NCBI GenBank assembly: GCA_022181065.1
Contig: BQMY01000115.1
Coordinates: 1-64,000 of the forward strand
Source: Melioribacteraceae bacterium
Lineage (GTDB): Bacteria; Bacteroidota; Ignavibacteria; Ignavibacteriales; Melioribacteraceae
Direction of reading: 5' to 3'
Length of the DNA: 64,000 nucleotides
The translations under genes were made by a program, and so were the position numbers. This document shows positions 42,207-51,121 of this stretch, in pieces. How positions within the stretch are numbered: the stretch's first letter is position 1; every line of letters begins with the position of its first letter. The notes under the pieces are model-generated. The model made no database searches. It was not told the DNA's origin and saw only the letters and a list, made by a program, of their open reading frames with translations.

Positions 42207-43687
42207 CAACCCCTCTCCTGACATTATCAATGATTGTAAAAAATGAATCGAAACATCTGTCAAGATGTCTCCAATCTGTACAAGGTCTGGCAGATCAAAT
42301 TGTGATCGTGGATACAGGTTCTACAGATAACACAATAAAGATAGCACAGTATCATGGTGCTGAAGTATATAATTTCACCTGGAATAATAATTTCTCGGAT
42401 GCCCGAAATTTTGGTTTGATGAAGTGTCGTGGAAATTACATACTTTATCTCGACGCTGATGAATATTTATCAGAAAAGTCTTATAAAATATTGAAACATT
42501 TAATAACCTCAGGAAAAGCAGGGGGTTTTATTTGTAAGGTTATCAATTTAATGCCGGATGGTCAAAACCTTATAATGAATTATCCGCGCCTCTTTTCAAA
42601 TATTCAGGGGTTAAAATTTTCAGGGCAAGTGCATGAACAAATTGAATCTTCATTACTTGAAAACAATGTACCCCTTATCGAGTCTGATGTGGAGATAATT
42701 CATACTGGCTACAATGCTAGTGATACAGTTCTAAAGGAGAAGGCGAAACGTAATCTGGTGATTTTGCTGGAAGAGCTGAGGATTAAACCTACCGGATATA
42801 TCTATTATCAGCTTGGAAATACTTACTCTGTCCTGGATAAAACTGAAGAAGCTATTAATAATTACCATACGGCATTCAGTTCTGCGGATTTATTGCCTGA
42901 ATATAAAACATTTTCAGGACTATATCTGGCAGAGAAATTTATACAAACCGGACGCTACAGAGACGCGTTGGAAATACTAAAAGTTGTTAATCTCCTGCCG
43001 GATCTATCACTTAGTGATCTGATCACAATTTGCGAATTAAGCACCAGTCTTGATGATTCTGATTTTTTAACTGGTATTATTTATAAGACTGTGAAAGAAC
43101 TCAAGTATGATGCCGGCTCAAAAAAAGCCGTTGTAAGAGAAATCAATAAAAATGATCTAATAATCAAGTTGGTAAGATATATTGCAGAAATAATTTCCTT
43201 CCATAGAATTGATTATCTCGATACAAATCTACCAATAGAATTAAAAGATTTTATTTTTTATCAGGAAATAAAATACTTCCTTGAAACTCATGATTTGCAA
43301 ATTCTAATCAGTTTGCTGGAGAATATCTCACCTTATGGTGCCGGATCTTTATCCCAGCTGGTAAAAAGATTTATTGAGAAAAAAGAGCTAAAACATTCCA
43401 TTGAAGAAATTGTATTAAGATTCCCTGATTCGGAAGAAACAAACCTTGTTTTAGCTGAAATAAGGATAGAAGAAAAAAAGTATGCCGAAGCTACCGATAT
43501 TTATAAAAATCTCATCAGGAATAATCCACAAAAACCGGCACTCTATTTTTACCTGATTGGGCTTCTTAAAGAAACAGGGCAAACCTCCGATCTTGAGCAA
43601 TATCTTTCACAGCTGGAATATTACTTTTCTCATAACCCCTTAATACAGCCTAGAATCGAGTTATTAAAGAGCAAAATCCTTAAATAA
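42203..43687 (+). CDS. Family 2 glycosyltransferase with TPR-like C-terminus, paralogue
   Basis: 494 residues. It is closely related to the gene at 40695: LTLSMIVKNESKHLSRCLQS, VDTGSTDNTIKIA, FSDARNFGL and LDADEYL (about 91-97). The last 250 residues form helical repeats that include YAEATDIYKNLIRNNPQKPA. The two enzymes may add successive or alternative sugars. The operon ends 294 bp before the first flagellin start, and no terminator is evident between them. The flagellin has its own sigma-28 promoter. The paralogue pair next to flagellins supports a flagellar glycosylation island. Confidence 0.85.
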   Translation: MTTPLLTLSMIVKNESKHLSRCLQSVQGLADQIVIVDTGSTDNTIKIAQYHGAEVYNFTWNNNFSDARNFGLMKCRGNYILYLDADEYLSEKSYKILKHLITSGKAGGFICKVINLMPDGQNLIMNYPRLFSNIQGLKFSGQVHEQIESSLLENNVPLIESDVEIIHTGYNASDTVLKEKAKRNLVILLEELRIKPTGYIYYQLGNTYSVLDKTEEAINNYHTAFSSADLLPEYKTFSGLYLAEKFIQTGRYRDALEILKVVNLLPDLSLSDLITICELSTSLDDSDFLTGIIYKTVKELKYDAGSKKAVVREINKNDLIIKLVRYIAEIISFHRIDYLDTNLPIELKDFIFYQEIKYFLETHDLQILISLLENISPYGAGSLSQLVKRFIEKKELKHSIEEIVLRFPDSEETNLVLAEIRIEEKKYAEATDIYKNLIRNNPQKPALYFYLIGLLKETGQTSDLEQYLSQLEYYFSHNPLIQPRIELLKSKILK

Positions 43688-43815
43688 ACTCCTCCTCCAC
43701 AAAATTAATGACTTTGGTATTAAACAAAAATTATACTTTACCGATAATGAAGTAGAAGTAAAATTCTACTGTTCTTAAAAAAATGAAAAAGTCAATAAAA
43801 AAAGTAATATTTGAC

Positions 43816-43842
43816 TAAACTTCTGAAATCGGTAAACGATAA
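43816..43842 (+). promoter_or_regulatory. Sigma-28 promoter of flagellin 1
   Basis: TAAA (43816-43819), 15-nt spacer, AACGATAA (43835-43842). The flanks GAC before and TGT.ATTAG after are shared with the promoter of flagellin 2. Predicted leader is about 130 nt. Confidence 0.85.
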
Positions 43843-43904
43843 TGTAATTAGAAACAAAAAAGGTTAATACCGAAAAAAGGAATAAATAACATAATGTAAA
43901 ACAA

Positions 43905-43959
43905 GAGCGGGACCTCATAGAGGACGCTCCGAATTCGACTAACCGACTGAAGTCGAATT
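43905..43959 (+). promoter_or_regulatory. Two stem-loops in the flagellin 1 leader
   Basis: First hairpin: GAGCG...CCTC-ATA-GAGG...CGCTC (43905-43929). Second: AATTCGACT (43932-43940) pairs perfectly with AGTCGAATT (43951-43959) over 9 bp with a 10-nt loop. The Shine-Dalgarno GGAGG follows 12 nt later. The pair may stabilise the mRNA or control translation of this highly expressed gene. Confidence 0.65.
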
Positions 43960-43980
43960 AGCAACCACAGGGAGGTTAAC

Positions 43981-44862
43981 ATGTCACTATTTCGTGTGAA
44001 TACGAACATGGGTGCGGTACACGCCTACAACGCACTATCAAAAGCCAACAACATGACTTATGATGCTCAGCTAAAGTTGGCAACTCAAAAACGAATTAAC
44101 TCAGTAGCCGATGATACTTCAGGTTTTGCGGTTGGAAAATCGCTTGACCAGAAAGTTCAATTAATGGAAGCTGCTCGAAACAACGTTGGTTCGGCAAAAG
44201 ATATGCTTGCTACTTCGGAAGCACAGCTTATCAATATTAAAGACCTTGTAACTCAGGTTAAAACAAAAATTGCCGACTCTTCTAACCCGGCTGCTGATAC
44301 ACAGCGCATAGCTGATGATATCAAAGCAATGGCCAATGAAATCGAAACTATTTTCAAGAACACCAAATACAATGATACAAATCTTCTTATTTCCAGTGCA
44401 AACGGCGCCGGAAGTTCATTTGTATTCCAGACCGGTGCAGATTCCTCTGATACTCTTACAGTCAACTATCAGAACGGACTTGTAGGTACATATACTGCCG
44501 GCTCAACAGGTGGTGTGAGTAAAGAAGTATCTGACGCGATAACAACAATTGGTTCATTACCAGCATCGGGTACAACAATTGCGTCAATCTCGGCAATTAA
44601 CACAACATTAACAGCTTTTGAAACAAAAGTTGATGATGCGCTTTCAAGCATTGGTAACTCGGTACAGCGACTTGATATTAAAGATGAATTTCTTACATCC
44701 GCAATTTCAAACTCAAAAGCCTCTGTATCCAGATTGTTTGACGCTGATATGGCAATGGAACAGTTAAATGCAACAAAAGGACAGATGGCATCACAGGTTG
44801 CCACTTCAATGTTCTCTCAATTGAATATGGCTCCTCAGAACGTATTACAGCTGTTCAGATAA
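43981..44862 (+). CDS. fliC: Flagellin, copy 1
   Basis: 293 residues. N-terminal D0/D1 (FRVNTNMGAVHAYNALSKAN and TQKRINSVADDTSGFAVGKS) and C-terminal D1/D0 (LFDADMAMEQLNATKGQMAS, then FSQLNMAPQNVLQLFR) are classic. The variable centre (about 140-220) is short and rich in Ser, Thr and Gly, offering many O-glycosylation sites, which fits the glycosyltransferase genes upstream. It forms the flagellar filament after export by the type III apparatus. It has a sigma-28 promoter, structured leader and a following terminator, so it is a single-gene transcript. The paralogue at 45386 is very similar. Confidence 0.97.
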   Translation: MSLFRVNTNMGAVHAYNALSKANNMTYDAQLKLATQKRINSVADDTSGFAVGKSLDQKVQLMEAARNNVGSAKDMLATSEAQLINIKDLVTQVKTKIADSSNPAADTQRIADDIKAMANEIETIFKNTKYNDTNLLISSANGAGSSFVFQTGADSSDTLTVNYQNGLVGTYTAGSTGGVSKEVSDAITTIGSLPASGTTIASISAINTTLTAFETKVDDALSSIGNSVQRLDIKDEFLTSAISNSKASVSRLFDADMAMEQLNATKGQMASQVATSMFSQLNMAPQNVLQLFR

Positions 44863-44878
44863 TAATTAAACAAAATAG

Positions 44879-44908
44879 CCCGGTCTGATAAGATAAGGAC
44901 CGGGTTTT
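44879..44908 (+). terminator. Terminator after flagellin 1
   Basis: CCCGGTC (44879-44885) and GACCGGG (44898-44904) pair over 7 bp, followed by TTTT. Confidence 0.88.
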
Positions 44909-44936
44909 AATTAAAAACTCTAAACAGGGTAAAAAA

Positions 44937-45278
44937 ATGTATAGTAGTGCAAGAACATATCAAAATAACGGTGGCGTAAATCAGTATCTCATGAAAGAAA
45001 TACTGGAAGCTTCCCCCGAACAGCTCTTGATGAAAGTGTACGATTATGCTATCGTGAACGCTCAGAAAAAAGATATGGCGAAAACTAACAGCGCTCTGCA
45101 GGAACTGATAAATGCACTTCGTTACGACGGGGGAGAAGAAGTTAAGGAATTCTCACTCGGATTACTGAAACTTTATAACTTCTGCAAAGAGCAGACCAGA
45201 AAAGGAAATTTCGACGTGGTACACGAGATTTTAACCGAACTTAGAAATTCCTGGTTACAAATTTTCAAGAAAAAATAA
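44937..45278 (+). CDS. fliS: Flagellin export chaperone FliS
   Basis: 113 residues, the usual FliS length. Typical start ARTYQNNGGVNQYLMKEILE with EQLLMKVYDYAIVNAQKK (about 29-46), then ALRYDGGEEVKEFSLGLLKL. FliS binds the C-terminus of flagellin in the cytoplasm and prevents early polymerisation. It sits between the two flagellin genes, which it presumably serves. The promoter of flagellin 2 starts just past its stop. Confidence 0.93.
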   Translation: MYSSARTYQNNGGVNQYLMKEILEASPEQLLMKVYDYAIVNAQKKDMAKTNSALQELINALRYDGGEEVKEFSLGLLKLYNFCKEQTRKGNFDVVHEILTELRNSWLQIFKKK

Positions 45279-45287
45279 AATGAAGAC

Positions 45288-45314
45288 TAAACATTACATA
45301 TTACCATACGATAA
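45288..45314 (+). promoter_or_regulatory. Sigma-28 promoter of flagellin 2
   Basis: TAAA (45288-45291), 15-nt spacer, TACGATAA (45307-45314), with the same GAC and TGT.ATTAG flanks as the flagellin 1 promoter. It begins 10 bp after the fliS stop. Confidence 0.85.
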
Positions 45315-45334
45315 TGTTATTAGGATTTTAACTC

Positions 45335-45354
45335 GCCTGATAAGGATATCAGGC
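45335..45354 (+). promoter_or_regulatory. Stem-loop in the flagellin 2 leader
   Basis: GCCTGATA (45335-45342) pairs perfectly with TATCAGGC (45347-45354) around AGGA. It lies 20 nt before the Shine-Dalgarno GGAGGT, in the same position as the flagellin 1 leader hairpins but with different sequence. Confidence 0.6.
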
Positions 45355-45385
45355 ATTATATCAATAAACCACATGGAGGTATAAA

Positions 45386-46270
45386 ATGTCACAATCATTC
45401 CGCGTAAACACGAATATGGGTGCATTAAATGCATACAATGCACTCTCGAAAGCGAACGACTCAACTTTCAACGCTCAGTTGAGACTAGCTACTCAGAAGA
45501 GAATTAACTCTGTAGCCGATGATACTTCAGGTTTTGCAGTTGGTAAAGCTCTTGATCAGAAAGTTAAACTTATGGAAGCTGCTCAGCGTAACGTTGGTTC
45601 TGCACAAGATATGCTTGCTACTTCTGAAGTTCAGCTAACTTCTGTAAAAGACCTTGTCACACAGATCAAAACCAAAATTTCAGACGCTTCTAACCCGGCA
45701 GCCGACCAGCAGAGAATTGCTGATGATATAAAAGCAATGGGATCTGAAATTGAAAGTATCTTCAAAAATACCAAATACAATGACACCCAGTTGCTTGTCT
45801 CTACATCTACAGGTAACACAGGTACATTTACATTCCAGACAGGTGCTGCTTCTTCAGATACTTTGGGTATCGACTTTGCATCAGGTCTTGTTGGTACTTT
45901 ATCACAGGGTGGAGCTTCAGGTATTGCTTCTGAAGTTAAAACCGCGCTTGCTTCAATCAGCGGTCTTCCAAGTAGCGGTAGTACAATTGCAAATATCCAG
46001 GCAATTGAAACAGCTCTTAACTCGTTCGAAACCAAAGTTGATGATTCACTTTCAAAAATTGGTAACCTTAGTCAACGACTTGATATTAAAGATGAATTCC
46101 TTACCTCGGCTATTTCAAATTCCAAGGCATCAGTATCAAGATTGTTCGACGCGGATATGGCTATGGAGCAGTTGAATGCAACCAAGGGTCAGATGTCATC
46201 ACAGGTAGCGACATCAATGTTCTCGCAGTTGAATATGGCTCCACAGAGTGTATTATCACTAATGCGATAA
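45386..46270 (+). CDS. fliC: Flagellin, copy 2
   Basis: 294 residues. It shares the D0/D1 ends of copy 1 almost exactly (RVNTNMGALNAYNALSKAND, QKRINSVADDTSGFAVGKAL and LFDADMAMEQLNATKGQMSS), while the central region and a few helix positions differ. It has its own sigma-28 promoter and leader hairpin. Two similar flagellins may form mixed filaments or be used in different segments. The Shine-Dalgarno GGAGGT lies 6 nt before the ATG. Confidence 0.97.
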   Translation: MSQSFRVNTNMGALNAYNALSKANDSTFNAQLRLATQKRINSVADDTSGFAVGKALDQKVKLMEAAQRNVGSAQDMLATSEVQLTSVKDLVTQIKTKISDASNPAADQQRIADDIKAMGSEIESIFKNTKYNDTQLLVSTSTGNTGTFTFQTGAASSDTLGIDFASGLVGTLSQGGASGIASEVKTALASISGLPSSGSTIANIQAIETALNSFETKVDDSLSKIGNLSQRLDIKDEFLTSAISNSKASVSRLFDADMAMEQLNATKGQMSSQVATSMFSQLNMAPQSVLSLMR

Positions 46271-46288
46271 TTACTGACATCAATTTGC

Positions 46289-46310
46289 GCCCCGGCTTGC
46301 CGGGGCATTT
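46289..46310 (+). terminator. Terminator after flagellin 2
   Basis: GCCCCGG (46289-46295), loop CTTG and CCGGGGC (46300-46306) form a strong stem. The T-run (ATTTTC) is short. Confidence 0.8.
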
Positions 46311-46369
46311 TCATATAAATTTTATAAAATTGTTTTATAAAAATTTTTGCATTTTAAAGGGTAGAGGTT

Positions 46370-48163
46370 ATGTCGTACGACATTCTTTCAACATCCTACA
46401 TAAATAACATGGTTAGCAATTATTCATACATGGAGTATGAAAATAAAATCGCGCCATTAAAAACCCGCCAGGATAAATATCAGCGTATATCTGACGGGTA
46501 CTCTACGCTTGACGGTAAATTGGAATCATTGAAGGATTTACTTGAGGATTTGAAAGAAACAGGCAGCAGTTCCATTTTCGCAAACAAAGCTACTTCTACT
46601 ACTGATTCAAAATTCGTTACTGCTACAGCTAGCAGCAGTGCGATAACAAGTAATTACAATTTCAGGATAAATTCACTAGCGAGGAATGACATTGCAATTT
46701 CCTCTGATCTTGATTCTGATACCGCAAACGCGATTACCGGAACTCATACTTTTCAGATAAAATCAGGTGATGGTGAAGGTGGGGAATTTGTTTCAAATAT
46801 TGAGGTGGAATTTGAAGCCGATGAAACAAATGAAACGATGTTGGAAAAAATTGCCAATGCAATTAACAATGACAAAGGATATGTTACATCATCCGCAATG
46901 GACGCAACTTCTACGTTCACAGGTTCCGGATCTTTTGTAATCGATATGAACGGGGAAGAAACCACTATAGATTATGATTATTCATCTGGTGCCACTTATG
47001 AAGAAGTAATTGATGATCTAGTTGCCCAAATAAGTGATGATGTTGATGGCGTTATTGCCGAAAAAGTAGTTGATGGCTCGAATGTAAGTCTAAAGCTTAA
47101 AGTTGATGATAACAATGATTACATAACTATTGACCAGACAACAGATACAGGTTCATTATTGGGAAGCGGTGAACTAAACCTGAATGCTATAAAGGAGAAG
47201 AGCGCGGCAGGAACTGTATCCGCTTCCGCTTTTGCTCCAACAACGGCAACTTCCCAGCTTTCCATTACCGCAAAGAACACAGGTGTAGATTATAGAATTA
47301 GTTCCTTACTCGATACCGGAAGCAGCACAGCTCTAACAGAAGTTGGATTGAATTTGGGAGCGGCGAGACCTGACTATGATCAGGCACAGGATCCTGACAC
47401 TCCCGGATTTATGTATTCTGATATAACTGACGCAAACAATGAATTAAACGCTCGCTTTTCAATGAACAACATCGACATTCAGAGAAGCAGCAATATTATA
47501 AGTGATTTGGTAAATGGTGTAACTTTCACAATGAACGCCGCTATGGATACTGAGGATAGTGATGTGAGTGTTACAGTTAATAATGATATCGAAGGTTCGA
47601 AATCAAAAATTGAAGATTTTGTTAGCAAATTCAACGATGTTTATAAATACATTAAAAATAATAGTCAGAACATGAGTGGTTATCGAGGTATCTTCCTTGG
47701 TGATTCGAATGCTTCCTCACTTCTGAGTAATTTTCGTATTACTGCCTACTCTCAAGTTGATGGAATTACAAGTGGTAACATTGATGATCTAAATGAAATT
47801 GGTCTTGAATTTGATTCTTTATCAGGATTAAAAATTGCAGATAGCAATACTCTGGAGAAAAAATTATCAGAAAATATTTCTCAGGTAGAGAAACTATTTA
47901 ACTCCTCAAATGGCATCGCTAATCAGTTATATGACGCAATAGACCCTTATCTTGGTAGTGACGGTTATATAGAAAGTTTGAAAAGCTCGTATGGCCGGAA
48001 CATTAAGAGTATTAAGGATAAAATTACCAGTACTCAAACGCGAATTGATGACAGCTCTGATACATTAAGGGGTAAATACGAAGACCTCCAGTTACAACTT
48101 ATGAATTTTTACAGCATGCAAAGTATGATGAGCAGTTTGTCATCTTCAGGATTTTATTACTAA
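46370..48163 (+). CDS. fliD: Flagellar filament cap protein FliD
   Basis: 597 residues. The N-terminal FliD_N region includes MSYDILSTSYINNMVSNYSY and YQRISDGYSTLDGKLESLKD. A variable Asp/Ser/Thr-rich centre follows, and then the conserved C-terminal part with SKFNDVYKYIKNNSQNMSG, RGIFLGDSNASSLLSNFRI and a terminal coiled coil (YEDLQLQLMNFYSMQSMMSS). FliD caps the filament tip and helps flagellin fold. The stop overlaps the next gene by one base (TAATG). Confidence 0.94.
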   Translation: MSYDILSTSYINNMVSNYSYMEYENKIAPLKTRQDKYQRISDGYSTLDGKLESLKDLLEDLKETGSSSIFANKATSTTDSKFVTATASSSAITSNYNFRINSLARNDIAISSDLDSDTANAITGTHTFQIKSGDGEGGEFVSNIEVEFEADETNETMLEKIANAINNDKGYVTSSAMDATSTFTGSGSFVIDMNGEETTIDYDYSSGATYEEVIDDLVAQISDDVDGVIAEKVVDGSNVSLKLKVDDNNDYITIDQTTDTGSLLGSGELNLNAIKEKSAAGTVSASAFAPTTATSQLSITAKNTGVDYRISSLLDTGSSTALTEVGLNLGAARPDYDQAQDPDTPGFMYSDITDANNELNARFSMNNIDIQRSSNIISDLVNGVTFTMNAAMDTEDSDVSVTVNNDIEGSKSKIEDFVSKFNDVYKYIKNNSQNMSGYRGIFLGDSNASSLLSNFRITAYSQVDGITSGNIDDLNEIGLEFDSLSGLKIADSNTLEKKLSENISQVEKLFNSSNGIANQLYDAIDPYLGSDGYIESLKSSYGRNIKSIKDKITSTQTRIDDSSDTLRGKYEDLQLQLMNFYSMQSMMSSLSSSGFYY

Positions 48164-48492
48164 TGGAAAACCTGGAAAGAGACATAAAAAGAGCAGAAAA
48201 GCAGTTGATAGAATTCAGTACTTTACTTGATACCAAAACTGTACTAAATTCCGACAGGTCGAAAAATGTTTCAGTGCTTTTTGAAGAAATTGGTAAATTA
48301 CGTTCGGAGATGATGAGTCAATATCCCCGACACGAGTTGCAAAAATTTAACAAAAATTTTGCTATATTAGTTAAACAAATTCAAATTAAGCTCGATAATG
48401 TTATTAATAATACAGAGTCTGAAAAGAAGGCAATATCCGAACGCTTAAAAAAACTGTCAGTAAAAAAGAAATTATCAATCTACAACAGGTGA
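48163..48492 (+). CDS. FliT-like small coiled-coil protein
   Basis: 109 residues, helical, charged and rich in Lys/Glu (MENLERDIKRAEKQLIEF at the start). Position directly after fliD, and size, match FliT, the export chaperone for FliD. Sequence signatures of FliT are too weak to confirm this. It is translationally coupled to fliD through TAATG. The following gene, flgM, starts 4 bp after the stop. Confidence 0.6.
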   Translation: MENLERDIKRAEKQLIEFSTLLDTKTVLNSDRSKNVSVLFEEIGKLRSEMMSQYPRHELQKFNKNFAILVKQIQIKLDNVINNTESEKKAISERLKKLSVKKKLSIYNR

Positions 48493-48496
48493 TAAA

Positions 48497-48763
48497 TTGA
48501 ATATCAACAAGATATCCAACGTTTACAGCAACGCATACACAAATAAAGCTTTCGAGAAAAAAACTCCGGAAGTTAATGAATCTCAGAAAGTGAAGGATCA
48601 ACTTGAAATTTCGGCAGAGGCTAAGGTTATGAATAAAAAAGCCGAACAAGCAAAAGATCTTGGACAAATAAGGGAACGTATTGATAGTGGGTACTACAAT
48701 AATCAGGAAGTTACTGATGCAATTGTCGCAGGACTTTTGAAGGACGTTAAAAATCAGGGATAA
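48497..48763 (+). CDS. flgM: Anti-sigma-28 factor FlgM
   Basis: 88 residues with a TTG start. The C-terminal half fits the FlgM domain: DQLEISAEAKVMNKKAEQAK followed by IRERIDSGYYNNQEVTDAIV and AGLLKDV. FlgM binds and blocks the flagellar sigma factor until the hook is complete, and is then secreted. The presence of at least three sigma-28 promoter-like sites in the window fits this role. The sigma-28 gene itself is not in the window. Confidence 0.82.
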   Translation: MNINKISNVYSNAYTNKAFEKKTPEVNESQKVKDQLEISAEAKVMNKKAEQAKDLGQIRERIDSGYYNNQEVTDAIVAGLLKDVKNQG

Positions 48764-48868
48764 TTTAGAAAAATCACATCTAATTATATAATCATTGTTT
48801 ATTTGTTGTAAAAAAATCACTAAATTATTGACATGCCTAATTGGCGATAAAATTCTCTTTAATTAGAT

Positions 48869-49597
48869 GTGATTGATTCCCTGATGCAAGAAGACAGTAT
48901 TCAAACCAATAAACTTGAAATCCTAGGAAAACTTACCGCAAGTTTAATCCATGAAATCAGGAATTCTCTCTCCGTTATAAAATTCAACCTCGAATATTTG
49001 GAAATGCTGAAGGCAGAATTGCCGGAAAACGCAAATGAATCGGTTGTTGATTCAGCAGCGGCTACATCCAGAATTCAATACCTTGTAGATAATCTTCTCA
49101 GTTTTTCGCGTAAAAGTCCCGGCAACTTCGAATACGTCTCGGTTAATCGTATTGCAGAAGACGTTGGCAATATTATCCAGGTGAGCGCCTCCAAAAAAAA
49201 TGTAAAAGTATATTTTGATTTTGACTACAGTATTCCAAGATTATATGTTGATTCGAACAAGATTTTTCAGGTATTCATCAATCTTGTTACAAATGCGGTT
49301 GAATCAATAGAAGGAACCGGTGAAGTAAGTTTGAAGAGTTATTTCAGGAAGGAATTGCTCGATGATATTTACATTTGGGAGATAACCGATACCGGCAAAG
49401 GTATCCCTGATGATGTTAAAGAAAAGATTTTCAATGATTTTTTCACAAATAAAAAAAATGGTACCGGGTTAGGTTTAGGTGTTTGTAAACGTTTACTCGA
49501 GGATAACAACGCGGAAGTAAACTTTGAGAGTGAAGCAGGCAAGGGAACCAGCTTTTTTATTAAATTTTATCCGGATCAAAATCAGGCAAATATATGA
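48869..49597 (+). CDS. NtrB-like soluble histidine kinase (FlgS-type)
   Basis: 242 residues with a GTG start at 48869; the ATG at 48884 is an alternative. Short and without a membrane segment. HisKA with LTASLIHEIRNSLSVIKFNL (phospho-His), then HATPase_c with NLVTNAVESIEG, DTGKGIPD and GTGLGLGVCK. The following gene, a sigma-54 activator, overlaps by 4 bp. Together they resemble the FlgS-FlgR or FleS-FleR pairs that activate middle flagellar genes once the export apparatus is built. Location between flgM and the chemotaxis operon supports this. GGCGATAA at 48843-48850 resembles a sigma-28 -10 but has no matching -35. Confidence 0.85.
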   Translation: MIDSLMQEDSIQTNKLEILGKLTASLIHEIRNSLSVIKFNLEYLEMLKAELPENANESVVDSAAATSRIQYLVDNLLSFSRKSPGNFEYVSVNRIAEDVGNIIQVSASKKNVKVYFDFDYSIPRLYVDSNKIFQVFINLVTNAVESIEGTGEVSLKSYFRKELLDDIYIWEITDTGKGIPDDVKEKIFNDFFTNKKNGTGLGLGVCKRLLEDNNAEVNFESEAGKGTSFFIKFYPDQNQANI

Positions 49598-50985
49598 AAC
49601 CCAGAATACTAATTGTTGATGACGATAATCTTGTTTGTACATCCTTAAAACGTCTGCTCGTAAAATTAAATTTTGAGGTTGATATATGTCTCGAGGGTGA
49701 AAGAGCCATCGAAAAAATAGAACAGTTTTATCCGGACGTTGTTTTATTGGATATTTACCTGACATCAGTTAGTGGTCTGGATATTTTGAAGGATATTCAG
49801 GCAAAACACGCCGGTGTGCCTATAATAATGATCACCGGTTATGCCGATGTTAATATTGCTGTTGAAGCAATGAAAAGTGGAGCTTACGATTTTCTTCTGA
49901 AACCACTAGATATAGACCAGCTTCAGTTAGTAGTTAACAGGGCGATCGAAAATCTCAACCTGAAGAGCGAAGTTGAAAAATTACATGAACTTCATAAACA
50001 GGATATCCTTACTCGTGAATATTTTGGTAAAAGCCCTAAAATATTGAACCTTGTCAAATCGGTAGAAAAAATTGCTCAAAGCAGCGATACAACAATGCTT
50101 ATTGAAGGTGAAAGTGGTGTAGGTAAGGAAGTATTCGCTAAATATATTCACCAGCAGAGCCCGAGAAAGGATAATGTATTTATACAGATAAACTGTGCGA
50201 CAATTCCAAAGGAACTCGCGGAGAGTGAATTATTCGGTCATGAGAAAGGAGCCTTTACAGGTGCTTCTCAAAAAACGAAACTTGGCAAATTTGAGCTTGC
50301 CGAAGGCGGAACTATCTTACTTGATGAGATTGGGGAATTATCTCTTGAATTACAGGTCAAGCTTTTAAGAGTCCTCCAGGAAAAGAAATTTTTCAGGGTA
50401 GGTGGGGAGAAAGAAGTATCAATTGATGTGAGAGTGCTTGCCGCTACAAATAGAAATCTTGAGGATGAAATAAAAAAGGGAAATTTCAGGGAAGACCTCT
50501 ATTACAGATTAAATGTTGCGCGCGTGATTGTTCCGCCACTGAGAGAACGTAAACAAGATATACCTTATTTAGCATACTCATTTTTAAGAGAATTTTCTGT
50601 GAAATTCAATAAAGATATAAAAGGTATATCTGAAGAAGCTATTAAAGCATTGCAGGCATATTCATGGAAAGGAAATATCAGAGAGCTCAGGAATATTATG
50701 GAACGTGCTTTATTACTTCTGGAAGATGATTATCTGCAGGAGTTTCATGTAGTACCGTTATTTGATACTCGTAATAAAGCTGGTGTCGATAGTGATCAAT
50801 TTGTACTTAAAGTACCAACTGATGGGATTAAAATCGACATCGTTCTCAAAACGCTTATTCAAAAAACCCTTGAAATTACTAGTGGAAATCAGGTTCAGGC
50901 TGCAAAAGTGCTGGGACTTAGCAGATCTAAATTGAGATACAGAATGGAACAATTGGGTATTGAGGTTACTAAACGAATCCAGTAG
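49594..50985 (+). CDS. Sigma-54-dependent response regulator (FlgR/NtrC family)
   Basis: 463 residues. Receiver (about 4-120, LIVDDDNLV, phospho-acceptor LLDIYLTSVSG, Lys in LKPLD), AAA+ domain (about 145-370) with Walker A EGESGVGKE, the sigma-54 contact GAFTGA (in HEKGAFTGASQ), Walker B ILLDEIGEL and RNIMERALLL, and a Fis-type HTH at the C-terminus (NQVQAAKVLGLSRSKLRYRM). It activates sigma-54 promoters after phosphorylation by the adjacent kinase. The likely targets are flagellar genes. It could also act at the sigma-54 promoter of the hydrogenase operon, for which no closer activator is visible, but this is speculative. Confidence 0.93.
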   Translation: MKPRILIVDDDNLVCTSLKRLLVKLNFEVDICLEGERAIEKIEQFYPDVVLLDIYLTSVSGLDILKDIQAKHAGVPIIMITGYADVNIAVEAMKSGAYDFLLKPLDIDQLQLVVNRAIENLNLKSEVEKLHELHKQDILTREYFGKSPKILNLVKSVEKIAQSSDTTMLIEGESGVGKEVFAKYIHQQSPRKDNVFIQINCATIPKELAESELFGHEKGAFTGASQKTKLGKFELAEGGTILLDEIGELSLELQVKLLRVLQEKKFFRVGGEKEVSIDVRVLAATNRNLEDEIKKGNFREDLYYRLNVARVIVPPLRERKQDIPYLAYSFLREFSVKFNKDIKGISEEAIKALQAYSWKGNIRELRNIMERALLLLEDDYLQEFHVVPLFDTRNKAGVDSDQFVLKVPTDGIKIDIVLKTLIQKTLEITSGNQVQAAKVLGLSRSKLRYRMEQLGIEVTKRIQ

Positions 50986-51024
50986 CCCGATATACCATTT
51001 ATTTCAAATATCTCACCAGAATAA

Positions 51025-51047
51025 CGGTGTTATGCTTAATAACACTG
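51025..51047 (+). terminator. Hairpin after the sigma-54 activator gene
   Basis: CGGTGTTAT and ATAACACTG pair over 9 positions with one G-U around GCTTA. The downstream stretch lacks a solid T-run, so termination is uncertain. Confidence 0.35.
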
Positions 51048-51121
51048 GCAAATCTTCTTAGAGTTATTATTAGTTAAACCCATTCGAATATACTTTTATT
51101 AATTATTTCCAATTTATAATC

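Noticed and set aside
48843-48850. GGCGATAA as a sigma-28 -10 for the FlgS-type kinase
   Set aside because: A TAAA occurs 18 nt rather than 15 nt upstream, so the spacing is wrong.
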